This document shows, one piece after another, positions 38,134 to 46,571 of a stretch of 64,000 bases of DNA. The stretch's first letter is position 1, and each line of letters begins with the position of its first letter. A model generated the notes under the pieces. That model worked only from the letters and a program-made list of their open reading frames with translations, was not told where the DNA came from and searched no databases. Both the position numbers and the translations under genes were made by a program. This DNA is from Bog-756 sp963828385 (lineage in GTDB: Bacteria > Actinomycetota > Acidimicrobiia > Acidimicrobiales > RAAP-2). The stretch spans positions 1,240,001 through 1,304,000 of the forward strand of contig CAWHEF010000002.1 in assembly GCA_963828385.1 (NCBI GenBank), written 5' to 3'.

Positions 38134-39223
38134 GTCCTCGGAGCTCTCGCTCTTCTCGATCGTGAACGGAGCGGCTGCAGCCAGGTCGCTCCTCAGGGCG
38201 GCGGCCAGGGGACCGACCACAGACGGATCCGTGGTGACGACGCCGAGCTCACGGTTGCGCTCCAGGCTCTCCGTCGAGAAATTTGCGAGCCGACGAACGC
38301 GGTCTTACCGTCGGCCACGACCACCTTGGCGTGGAGATAGAGGTTCCCACCGCCGTCGGGGACCGTCCCCACCTGGACCCCGGCCTGCGCCAGCCGACCG
38401 AGGGCATCGTTCCACCTGGGGTCGGCTGTCATCACGACCCGTACACGGACGCCCCGCCGTGCCGCCGCCACGAGTGCGGATTCGATGACGTACGAATCCA
38501 TCTCCTCGTTCTCGACGAGGAGATCGTCGCGAGCAGAGCCGATGAGGGCGAGGAGCGCATCCTCGGCACCCGGGCTCCACACGAGTCCACCGGGGTCGCC
38601 TTCGGCCACGACAGGATCGCCGTCCCAGTCCTTCTCGAACACGGACTCGATGGCGGCGACCGCCGAGCGCTGGTGGTCGAGGACCACGAAGTCGCGGCTG
38701 GTCCGCACTTCGTCCGCCACGAGGTTGCCCGTCATGATGGCTGAGACAGAGCTGTCGACGGTGATCGTCTTCTGATGGAACAGCACCGATGGCGGCGCCC
38801 ACCGGACAGGCACGCCCGCCGCCACCATCCGGGCGTAGGCCCCGTGGTTGACCCGTCCACCTTCGAAGTCGCGATCGAGCAGGACCCGTACTGCTACGCC
38901 TCGCCGGGTGGCGTCCGTCAACAGCGATTCGAACCCTGGATCGTCGAGCTCGTACATGGTCATGTCGATGCTGTGTCGGGCCCCGGAGACGAGGGAGTAG
39001 ACCGCTTCGTCGGCGTCTCCCGGTTCGACCGCTAAAGCGAGAGGGGGGAGGAGGGAGCGGTCTCGCTCGAAGCTGCCGGGCTCGGTCGATGCCCGGGTCC
39101 TGGACGGGCGGCGTCGGCGCACCCGGTGAGGAGTAGGGCGACCGCGCCGATACAGAGCAGCGCACGGCGAGGCCGGCGACATCGGCCGGTCCGTTCGGGG
39201 TCGTCCGTCGTCGTGGTGGACAT
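38092..39223 (-). CDS. phospholipase D-like lipoprotein (two frameshifts)
   Basis: About 376 residues. ATG 39223 (AGGAGAAGG upstream) gives a lipoprotein signal (LLCIGAVALLLTGC). After a break near 39050 the body has two HKD half-sites: FHQKTITVDSSVSAIMTGN and LHAKVVVADGKTAFVGS. A second break near 38282 restores ANFSTESLERNRELGVV, the expected PLD ending, with the stop at 38092. It is a surface phosphodiesterase, perhaps acting on phospholipids or nucleic acid. Confidence 0.8.
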
Positions 39224-39449
39224 GGCGGGCCTTCTCCTGGCTGGCTTCCTCGGCGGCCGCTCGGGGGACCACTGGCTGCTGGCCGCTCGGCAGGTGGGTC
39301 GATTCAGTCGATGACGGGATGGGAGGTGATTCAATCAGCCGGGTGTCGCGCCCTCCGGTCCCCGGCGTTCCCCGATGTCCTCACCGCAGCCCTACGGTCG
39401 ACCCGGCTCGGTGGAAACGCCGCTGCCGACACCCACTACGGTCATTGGC

Positions 39450-40142
39450 ATGGAGCTGGTCGAAGCACTGCGAACGACGGGGGCGGTCCGTGAGTTTGCC
39501 GACCGCCCGGTCGACGACTCGATCGTCCGTCGGCTGTTGGATGCGGCCCGGTTCGCCCCCAATGGTGGCAACCGCCAGGCGTGGCGGGTGGTGGTCGTGA
39601 AGGACCGGGCGACCCGTCGGGAGCTCCGTAGGCTCTACCTGACGGGTTGGTACGAGTACCTGGCCCAGGCGGCATCAGGACTCACGCCGTGGGCGGTGGT
39701 CACGGACCGGGATCTCGAACGCCGTTCCCTCCAGGACGCGCCGGCTCTCGCCCGATCGGCTGCCGACGGACCGGGCGGCTTCGCCGAGCACCTGGAGGAC
39801 GTCCCGGTGATGCTGGTCCTCCTGGCCGACCTGTCCAGGCTGGCGGCGGTCGACCGCGACAATGACCGGTACTCGATGGTGGGAGGTGCCTCTATCTATC
39901 CGTTCGCCTGGAGCATCCTCCTGGCGGCCCGGGCGGAAGGCCTGGGGGGCGTGATGACCACGATGCTCGTGCGTAGCGAGTCGTCGGTGCGGGAGTTGCT
40001 CGAGGTTACCGACACCATGAACGTGGCCGGGATGCTTGCCCTCGGCTACCCCGTCCACCAGCCGACCCGCCTGCGGAGAGACCCGGTCGACTCGTTCGCA
40101 ACCGTCGACAGCCTCGACGGCCCGCCACTCGGCGCTGGTTGA
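39450..40142 (+). CDS. nitroreductase family protein
   Basis: 230 residues from ATG 39450. VEALRTTGAVREFADRPVDD and RRLLDAARFAPNGGNRQAWR form the FMN-binding start of nitroreductases, and GLGGVMTTM is the C-terminal FMN loop. It likely reduces nitro, quinone or flavin-like substrates with NAD(P)H. The gene ends 4 nt before the following LLM enzyme, so they form an operon. Confidence 0.88.
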   Translation: MELVEALRTTGAVREFADRPVDDSIVRRLLDAARFAPNGGNRQAWRVVVVKDRATRRELRRLYLTGWYEYLAQAASGLTPWAVVTDRDLERRSLQDAPALARSAADGPGGFAEHLEDVPVMLVLLADLSRLAAVDRDNDRYSMVGGASIYPFAWSILLAARAEGLGGVMTTMLVRSESSVRELLEVTDTMNVAGMLALGYPVHQPTRLRRDPVDSFATVDSLDGPPLGAG

Positions 40143-40146
40143 GGCG

Positions 40147-41037
40147 ATGAAGGTTCGGATCGGGCTCGGTTTCGGTGCGCTCGGGAGCACCGGTCCATCG
40201 GTGCTGAGCGACGTCGTCGACACGCTCGACGATCTCGGTTTCGATTCGATCTGGTTGCCGGAGGTCTTGACCGTTCCCGCCCTCGATCCTCTCACCGGTC
40301 TGGCGTTCGCCGCCGCCCACAACCCTCACCTGAAGCTGGGCACGACGATCGTGCTCCCGGGACGCAATCCCCTCAGGGTGGCGAAGGAGCTCGCCACTCT
40401 CGACCTCCTGTCCGGCGGGCGGTTGCTCGTCACCGTCGTCCCGGGCATTTCCCGCCAGCCCGAGGCCGGTGCTGTCGGGGGCGCCCGTCGGGACAAGGAG
40501 GCGATGATGGACGAGACGATCCCACTGCTGCGACGGTTGTGGGCGGGGGAGCACGTCACCCATCACGGGCCGTTCGCTCAGTTGGACGATGTGGTGCTCG
40601 CACCGCTTCCCACCCAACGTCCCCTCGAGGTGTGGACGGGCGGGATGGCGCCCACCGCCCTTCGCCGGTGCGGCCTCCACGCCGACGGTTGGCTGCCCTC
40701 CACGTGTACCCCCGATGAAGTGGCGACCGCCAGGGCGTCGATCGAGGAGACGGCCCGCTCCGCCGGACGGGCGATCAGTCCTGAGCACTTCGGCGTCTCG
40801 ATCGGCTACTCGTCGCGGCCGCTCGACGCCGAGATCCTTTCGAGGATCGGCTCCCGACGCCCCAACGTGGACCCGTTCGAAGTCGTTCCCGTCGGACTCG
40901 ACGGTCTGCGGGCGATGCTCGAACGGTTCATCGGAGTGGGCTTCTCGAAATTCGTAGTCCGCCCGCTCGAGCCGCCTCGAGCGTGGCCGGCCGAGCTCTC
41001 GTCGCTGGCCGACGCACTCCTGGACCTCCAGACGTGA
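40147..41037 (+). CDS. LLM-class F420-dependent oxidoreductase
   Basis: 296 residues from ATG 40147. The luciferase-like barrel has VRIGLGFGALG, LGFDSIWLPEVLT, KLGTTIVLPGRNPLRVAKEL and SGGRLLVTVVPGI. RPLEVWTGGMAP and HADGWLPS follow. This branch usually uses reduced F420 as hydride donor. It is co-transcribed with the nitroreductase upstream and possibly the small protein downstream. Confidence 0.9.
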   Translation: MKVRIGLGFGALGSTGPSVLSDVVDTLDDLGFDSIWLPEVLTVPALDPLTGLAFAAAHNPHLKLGTTIVLPGRNPLRVAKELATLDLLSGGRLLVTVVPGISRQPEAGAVGGARRDKEAMMDETIPLLRRLWAGEHVTHHGPFAQLDDVVLAPLPTQRPLEVWTGGMAPTALRRCGLHADGWLPSTCTPDEVATARASIEETARSAGRAISPEHFGVSIGYSSRPLDAEILSRIGSRRPNVDPFEVVPVGLDGLRAMLERFIGVGFSKFVVRPLEPPRAWPAELSSLADALLDLQT

Positions 41038-41088
41038 CGCGAGCCGCGGCCGCGCGAGCTCGAGTTCACCGAGCCCGACGACCCGGTC

Positions 41089-41520
41089 TTGTGTGAGCAC
41101 ATGCGGTCCGCCGAGGAGTCGGGGTTGGGTTGGATCAACATCGAGCCCATCGTCGAGGACGATGACCGCCCGCCCGAGCCAGGCCCGTTCGCCTTCTTGG
41201 GCGGCTCGACTCATAAGATACCCACGGCCACGTGGATGCCGGGCAAGCGATCGGCCAACGGATCGGTCAGGCCCACCACCGTCGGGCTGGAGCATGCCGC
41301 CGGACCGCGCCTGGCGTGGAAGCTGCGGGACCTCGGGATCCCCGTGCCGGAGGACTGGCGGATCACCCAGGACCATCCGAGGCGGGGCCTCGTGGCTTCG
41401 GTGCCGGCCGGCGCCGACAACGCTGCCGTCATGCGTTGGCTCCTCGAGGCGGCCACCGCCTGCTGCACCGTGCCCACCACGGGAAGGTGGCGGGCGGACG
41501 TCCATGCCGGGCGGGCCTGA
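41089..41520 (+). CDS. conserved hypothetical protein
   Basis: 143 residues as drawn from TTG 41089. The protein-like sequence extends further upstream (LEFTEPDDPVLCEHMRSAEE). A GTG at 41034 overlaps the LLM stop as GTGA, the usual coupling here, but would need one indel near 41055 to reach this frame. Conserved-looking parts are SGLGWINIEPIVEDD and PGPFAFLGG. No domain is recognised. The end converges with mscL. Confidence 0.6.
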   Translation: MCEHMRSAEESGLGWINIEPIVEDDDRPPEPGPFAFLGGSTHKIPTATWMPGKRSANGSVRPTTVGLEHAAGPRLAWKLRDLGIPVPEDWRITQDHPRRGLVASVPAGADNAAVMRWLLEAATACCTVPTTGRWRADVHAGRA

Positions 41521-41538
41521 CCCCGATTCGCACCGGGT

Positions 41539-41970
41539 TCAGGTGTCGGCGGGAAGCGAGCTACCGCAGTACTTGCACTTGGTGGCGGCCAGCGGGAGAT
41601 CGTCCGACAGGCAGCTCGGGCAGGTCGTGGTCGGTGCCGGGTCTCCGAATACCTCCATGCCCCGCCGCTTCATGTAGTGCCGGTAGGGGACGACCAGCAC
41701 GAAGTAGATCACGGCCATGAAGATGATGAAGTACACGATGGCCGAGATGAAGGCGCCGAGATCGATGCGCTGGTTGTTGATCGTCCAGCCGAGCCCGATC
41801 GACGCCTTGCCCCCGCCCTCGGCGGCGTTCACCAACGGCGTGATGACATTGTCGGTGAAAGCTTTGATCAACGTGCTGAAGGCGAGTGCCACGACGAGGC
41901 CGACGGCGATGACGATCAATTCGCCTTGCATGAGAAAGTTCTTGAATCCCTTCACCATGGCTCCTTTCAT
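41539..41970 (-). CDS. mscL: large-conductance mechanosensitive channel MscL with C-terminal zinc ribbon
   Basis: 143 residues. MVKGFKNFLMQGELIVIAVG leads into TM1, a variable loop, then TM2 (ISAIVYFIIFMAVIYFVLVV) and a basic cytosolic segment. The tail adds CPSC...CKYC (about residues 121-138), a rubredoxin-like zinc ribbon not present in the classical channel. It releases solutes under hypo-osmotic shock. ATG 41970 is used; ATG 41958 (AAAGGAG close upstream) would match the usual MscL N-terminus. Confidence 0.88.
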   Translation of the reverse strand: MKGAMVKGFKNFLMQGELIVIAVGLVVALAFSTLIKAFTDNVITPLVNAAEGGGKASIGLGWTINNQRIDLGAFISAIVYFIIFMAVIYFVLVVPYRHYMKRRGMEVFGDPAPTTTCPSCLSDDLPLAATKCKYCGSSLPADT

Positions 41971-42175
41971 GGCGGGGCCCTTGGCGCTCTGACCCCGACA
42001 GGCTCTCGTGGCTGTACCGTTTCGGACGCGTGCTCTGCCATTGCGCCGGTGACGGTGCAGTATTGCGGGCCACACTAACCGGGAGCCCGATCGGGACGCC
42101 GGATGTCGGGGACGCCGCAAAGACAGTCACCTGGGCCCGCGAGGATGCGGACCGAGATGGCGCGGCGCGCGGTGA

Positions 42176-43471
42176 CTACGGTCCATCAGCGGCCGAGGCC
42201 ACCACCTCGGTCGCTTGGGCGAGCACCGATGCGGTCACCGCCGCCTCTCCCGCCGACGGGTGGGGTCCGGGCCGGTCCACCCGGCCCGGCACGCGCCGCC
42301 ACACGGCAACGACGACCACAAGCGCCACGGTGACCGCGCCGGCCACGGTCAGGAACGGTAACCAGATGGCGACGCCGAAGGCGGCGCCGGCGAGCGCGGC
42401 GGACAGGGCGGTGAACGCCGTCTCGGCTGTGGCGAACAGACCCTGGGTGCGACCAACCTCGCTGGGCAGCGCTCTCTCGGTCAGCAGCGACTGGACGGCC
42501 GGCATGGCCGCAGCGAATCCCACTGCCTCGAACGCACCCAGTGTCACGAGAAGGGTCACCGAGTGGAGGAACGGGTAGGTCGCACACAACGCCGTCGAGA
42601 CGCCGAGGCCGCCGAGAACGAGGGCCCGGCGGTCCATATGGTCGGCGAGCCAACCGCTCGGTCTCGAGACGAGGACGAAGGGCACTGCGAACAGCGTCCA
42701 TGAGATGCCGATTGCCCACCCCGGTGCGCCCCGCTCGACGAGGAGGAGCGTCCAACAGATGTCGTAGACCCCGGTCGTCAGTCCGATGACGCCGGCGCAG
42801 ATGAGGGCGCCCGCCGTCGATGCTCGGATCCCGACCCTCAACGGTTCGCGCACGGGTGGCCGTTGGTGCCGGAGCTCCGACCGGGGGCCGGGCTCCGCTA
42901 CGAAGAGCGCTGGCACGCAGGCCAGCGTGGACAGGATGCCCGAGACGAGGAACATCACCCACATGAACCGGACGCCCACGATGCTGCCCACGAGCGGGCC
43001 GACGGCCATACCGGCCAGCTCCCCGCTGTAGACGGCGGCGAAGGCACGACCCCGCTGGTCGGCGGCGACCGATCCCGACACCATGGCCAACGCGGCCACG
43101 GTGGCCGCCCCCGCCCCAAGGCCCTGGAGGAAGCGCAGGCCGATGACCGCTGACGCCCCGGTCGGCAAGAGGAACGAGAAGCTCGCAACCCCGTAGGTGA
43201 GGAGGCCGCCGACCAGGACCGGTCGACGACCGAACCGGTCGGCCAGCTTCCCCGCCGGGTACTGGAAGAGCACGCCGGCGGCGTAGAAGGCGGCCATCAC
43301 CACGCCGGCCACTGCATCGGATCCGCCCAGGTGCCGGACGTAGACGGGCAGCATGGGCACGATGGCGGTGGCGCCCATCCACTGGAGCAAGACCGTGACG
43401 GCGAGGGTGTGGACGAGTCGGGACGACGAGCGCGCCCCGCTGTCACCGGTCGTCATCTGGGCGGCGGTCAT
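42176..43471 (-). CDS. MFS transporter (drug/efflux type)
   Basis: 431 residues with 12 predicted membrane helices. Loop 2-3 carries GKLADRFGRRPVLVGG, the MFS motif A, and the middle loop is charged. YVRHLGGSDAVAGVVMAAF is typical of DHA1-like exporters. ATG 43471 overlaps the stop of the preceding short TetR-like ORF (ATGA), so the pair is translationally coupled. The substrate is unknown. Confidence 0.88.
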   Translation of the reverse strand: MTAAQMTTGDSGARSSSRLVHTLAVTVLLQWMGATAIVPMLPVYVRHLGGSDAVAGVVMAAFYAAGVLFQYPAGKLADRFGRRPVLVGGLLTYGVASFSFLLPTGASAVIGLRFLQGLGAGAATVAALAMVSGSVAADQRGRAFAAVYSGELAGMAVGPLVGSIVGVRFMWVMFLVSGILSTLACVPALFVAEPGPRSELRHQRPPVREPLRVGIRASTAGALICAGVIGLTTGVYDICWTLLLVERGAPGWAIGISWTLFAVPFVLVSRPSGWLADHMDRRALVLGGLGVSTALCATYPFLHSVTLLVTLGAFEAVGFAAAMPAVQSLLTERALPSEVGRTQGLFATAETAFTALSAALAGAAFGVAIWLPFLTVAGAVTVALVVVVAVWRRVPGRVDRPGPHPSAGEAAVTASVLAQATEVVASAADGP

Positions 43472-43656
43472 GGCGCCCCGTCCAGGAGCAGCTCCAACGC
43501 AGTGGCGAAGCTCCGACGGCGGGGGGCCGAGGGAGGTGCCAGCCCGAACAGATCGCACAGCCACAGCCCGTCACAGGCCAGGCGGACGACGCCGGTCATG
43601 ACCGGATCCTCGCCCTGTCCCTGGCCACCCCGGCCCTGTGCCGCGTGCCGCGTCAT
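43468..43656 (-). pseudogene. remnant of a TetR-family regulator, coupled to the MFS gene
   Basis: 62 residues. VVRLACDGLWLCDLFGLAPP and the final ATALELLLDG resemble the last helices of TetR-type repressors; the DNA-binding part is absent. It begins ATGA-coupled to the gene at 43653 and ends ATGA-coupled to the MFS gene. It is probably what remains of the local repressor, although expression as a small protein cannot be excluded. Confidence 0.5.
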
Positions 43657-43913
43657 CCCCGGCCGGGATTGCCGAGATGCCATCCGCGACAGAACCCGCA
43701 GAGGTAGGGATCGAGATCGGCTCCTGACTCCAGCCGGGCCCCGAACGCGACCCGGTTGGCGTCGTCGACCGTGTCGAATCGGGCCTTCGGGGTCCCATCG
43801 GCCCGGAAGTGCTCGCGACCGGACGGCGACGCCGTGTGATCGGAGACAGTTCCGACCCGTCGACCCCCTCGTCGACCTCCCTGGCTGCTCCCTCGCCGAC
43901 GTGCCTTGGCCAT
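43653..43913 (-). CDS. small basic protein with C-terminal Cys-His motif
   Basis: 86 residues. The N-terminus is Arg/Gly-rich, and the C-terminus has FDTVDDANRVAFGARLESG and LCGFCRGWHLGNPG. The CxxC...H arrangement resembles the short zinc-knuckle tails (CPYCGGWHL type) of small actinobacterial and phage proteins. It is the first gene of the coupled chain leading to the MFS transporter. Function is not recognised. Confidence 0.6.
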   Translation of the reverse strand: MAKARRRGSSQGGRRGGRRVGTVSDHTASPSGREHFRADGTPKARFDTVDDANRVAFGARLESGADLDPYLCGFCRGWHLGNPGRG

Positions 43914-44000
43914 GCTCGGAATGCTCGCACGGACGTGGTCGCGTAGCGAGCGTCTGAGCGGTGGAGCTCAACGCGACCGCCGGTGCGCCATCATCGAGGC

Positions 44001-44637
44001 GTGCCCGTCGAGCCGTTCAGCGCCTTTGAGCCGTACGGGGGTGTACCGCCTCCCGACACGTTGAGGGGGTACCTCCTCGTGGCCACTCCCCGCCTCGGTG
44101 ACCCCAACTTCAGTCGCGAGGGTGATCCTGGTCCTCGATCACGGTGGTCACGGGGCGCTTGGTATCGTCATCGACCGATCCGGCGGCGTGGCTGTCGATG
44201 AGCTTCTTCCCCAGTGGCAATCCCTCTCCACCCCTCCGGCCGAGGTGTTCGTCGGAGGGCCTGTCGCCCGCAACGCACTGATCGGGTTGGTTCGGCTGAC
44301 GGCGACGGCCGGACCAGGGGATGAGCCTTCCGCCTGGCTCCAGGGCTGGCATCGCGTCGTCGACGGGGACCAGCCGGTCGGCACGGTCGATCTGTCTGCC
44401 GACCCGACCCCGGTGTCCGACGGCATCATCGGTGCCCGCCTGTTCTCGGGCTACGCCGGCTGGGACTCGGGCCAGCTCGAGTCCGAGATCGAGGAAGGGT
44501 CGTGGTACGTCGTGCCGGCCGCCGAGGGTGACCCGATATCTGCCGATCCCGAAGGCCTTTGGCGGAGGGTGTTGCGCCGCCAAGGAGGGGCGCTCGCCGT
44601 GGTATCGGGATTCCCGACCGACCTCTCGTCCAACTGA
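44001..44637 (+). CDS. YqgE/AlgH family protein, UPF0301 (frameshifted)
   Basis: About 211 residues. GTG 44001 gives TLRGYLLVATPRLGDPNFSR. One extra G near 44117 breaks the frame before RVILVLDHGGHGALGIVIDR, and FVGGPVARNALIGL and RLFSGYAGWDSGQLESEI follow. Those are the standard UPF0301 motifs. Function is not settled in any organism. The clean join (SR-RVILVLDH) makes an indel error almost certain. Confidence 0.9.
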
Positions 44638-44678
44638 TCGGCGCCGGCGGCGGGGGATGCGACCGCTACCATCTCGCC

Positions 44679-45299
44679 GTGCCCTCTCGTCCCGTACCGC
44701 CGACAGTCCGCCACGTAACCGAGGGTGAGATCGCAGGGGTCGTCGCGGTCCTCATGCGAGCATTCGACGACGACCCCGTGGTCAACTTCCTCTTCGACGG
44801 GGTCAGACGCCGTCGAAGCGGTCTTCGATCGTTCTTCACGACGCAGGTCGCCCGGCAGTACCTCCCCGCAGGCCACGTCTACACGACCGATGGGCTCACC
44901 GGGGCCGCCATCTGGGCCCCGGCAGACCGGGTCCGCCATCCGCTCGTCGAAATGGTCCAGCTGTTGCCGACGGTGCCGTACCTGGTCAGCTCCCGTATGC
45001 ATCGTGCGCTGCAGCTGGTGTTCCTCGTTGACTCGCTCCACCCGAAAGAGCCCCACTGGTACCTGGCCACCCTTGGCACCGAGCCTGACCGGCAGGGCCA
45101 GGGGATCGGATCGGCCCTCATGGAGCACGTGCTCTCCCGGGTGGATGCCGATGCCTCCCCGGCGTACCTCGAGTCCTCGAAGGAGCGCAACGTCCCGTTC
45201 TATGCCCGGTTCGGATTCGACGTCGTCGAAGAGCTCCGACCCCCCGGGGGGGCTCCGACCCTCTGGCGCATGTGGAGGGAACCTCGGGTCTCGTCCTAG
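44679..45299 (+). CDS. GNAT family N-acetyltransferase
   Basis: 206 residues from GTG 44679. LATLGTEPDRQGQGIGSALM is the acetyl-CoA-binding motif A, followed by AYLESSKERNVPFYARFGFDVVEE. ADRVRHPLVEM and an N-terminal VVAVLMRAFDDDPV helix match the branch often annotated near puromycin/aminoglycoside acetyltransferases. The substrate is unknown. Confidence 0.88.
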   Translation: MPSRPVPPTVRHVTEGEIAGVVAVLMRAFDDDPVVNFLFDGVRRRRSGLRSFFTTQVARQYLPAGHVYTTDGLTGAAIWAPADRVRHPLVEMVQLLPTVPYLVSSRMHRALQLVFLVDSLHPKEPHWYLATLGTEPDRQGQGIGSALMEHVLSRVDADASPAYLESSKERNVPFYARFGFDVVEELRPPGGAPTLWRMWREPRVSS

Positions 45300-45331
45300 T
45301 CGCACGCCGACCATCGCGATCGCTCGGCGTG

Positions 45332-46271
45332 CTAGCCGGTGGTGTCCGCCGACGATGATCGAGGGAGGTGGAGGCCGGGAGGCCCGTCCTCCACCTGCCG
45401 CATCACCTCGGTGAGCAGTTCGAGGAGGGCCCGGGTCGGAGCGGAGGGTCGGCCACGGGACCGCTGGGCGACCCCCACCCGCCGCCTCGGCAGGCCTTCG
45501 ACCGGCACGGGGCGAAACTGCGACCGGAGGAACGACGGGATGGCGGTGGCCGGCAGGATCGCCGGGCCGTACCCCTCGAAGGTGAGCGAGGCGATGAGCC
45601 GGAGGCCGTCGATCTCGGCTGCCGGCGTCAGGGTGATCCCGAGCGGGCGGGTGGTGGCATCGAGCTCGTCACGGAACGCCGTCCCCGGGACGGGAAGGAG
45701 GAGCTCCAACCGGGACACCTCGGCCAGGGTGACCGGCTGTGGTGTGGCCGCCAACGGGTGGCCGTCCGGCACCACGAGCACCAGGTCCTCTTCGAAGAGC
45801 GGCCGCCCGACGAGATCGCGGCCTCCGAGGGGGAGATGAAGGACGGCGATGTCGAGCTGTCCCCCGGCAAGGTGGGGTTCGAGCACGGTGGTGCTGCCCT
45901 CGACCACCACGAGACGGAGCTTGGGATGGCGCTTTCTGGTGACGTCCATGAGTCGAGGCACCAGCCAGCGCGCTCGTGGTCCCGATCATCCCCACCCGCA
46001 CCGTCCCGGTCACTTCGTCGCTGCAGGCAGCCACGTCGGCGACAAGCGCTTCGAGCTCTCCCAGGATGCGCCGGGACCGGGCGACGACGGCCATGCCCTC
46101 CTCGGTCAAGGACCCGTCGGACCGGTCGACGAGGGGCACGCCCAGCTCCTTTTCGAGCCGGGCCACGTGGGCCGAGATGTTGGACTGGACGGTGTCGAGA
46201 TGGGCGGCTGCCGCCGAAAAGGTCCCGTGATCGCTGATCGCGGTCAGGGCCTGAAGGTGCCGCAGTTCCAT
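45332..46271 (-). CDS. LysR-family transcriptional regulator (frameshifted)
   Basis: About 312 residues. The first frame (ATG 46271) holds the winged HTH: MELRHLQALTAISDHGTFSA, then LDTVQSNISAHVARLEKELG. The second holds the substrate-binding domain: LVVVEGSTTVLEPHLAGGQL, then EEDLVLVVPDGHPLA. The break is near 45975. It probably regulates a nearby or divergent gene, but the adjacent divergent gene 46572 is a lipid enzyme and no clear T-N11-A operator stands out. Confidence 0.88.
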
Positions 46272-46388
46272 CGTGCATCATGATAGCCACTATCGTTACA
46301 AACTGCTTGACTGATCGCTCGCGTTTGTTTACACTTGATCTTGACCACAGGAAACAGGAATCCCCCTCCTATCCTTGTTGAGTCAGAG

Positions 46389-46424
46389 CAAAGGGATCGC
46401 CCTCCCCCCCTGGCGGTCCCTTTG
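46389..46424 (+). terminator. stem-loop, terminator- or attenuator-like
   Basis: CAAAGGGATCGCC pairs with GGCGGTCCCTTTG (one mismatch) around a C-rich 10-nt loop. The A-run and T-run at the stem base resemble a bidirectional rho-independent terminator, although it sits upstream of both neighbouring genes. Confidence 0.5.
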
Positions 46425-46452
46425 CCGCGTCCAGGGGCCGTGCGTCCAGCCA

Positions 46453-46504
46453 CGTCGTCCCGGCTCGCTGTCCCGGCTCGTCGTCCCGGCTCGTCGTCCC
46501 GGCT
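46453..46504. repeat. 13-bp tandem repeat, four copies
   Basis: The unit CGTCGTCCCGGCT is repeated four times head to tail; the second copy differs (CGCTGTCCCGGCT). It is non-coding and lies 68 bp upstream of the HAD-PlsC start. Confidence 0.85.
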
Positions 46505-46571
46505 CGCTCCGGTCCGCACGGGCACGCACAGGCGGGCACGTCCAGGCCATTCCGGGCGGTAGCGTCTTCCC

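Larger units (their letters stand above)
46272..46571. other. divergent intergenic region with hairpin and repeats
   Basis: 300 bp between lysR and the HAD-PlsC gene. It holds an AT-richer promoter-like stretch next to lysR (around 46275-46345), a stem-loop at 46389-46424 and a 13-bp tandem repeat at 46453-46504. No ORF is convincing. Promoters for both flanking genes should lie here. Confidence 0.6.

Noticed and set aside
46453..46504. Possible CRISPR-like repeats
   Set aside because: Copies are 13 bp and head to tail, with no spacers.
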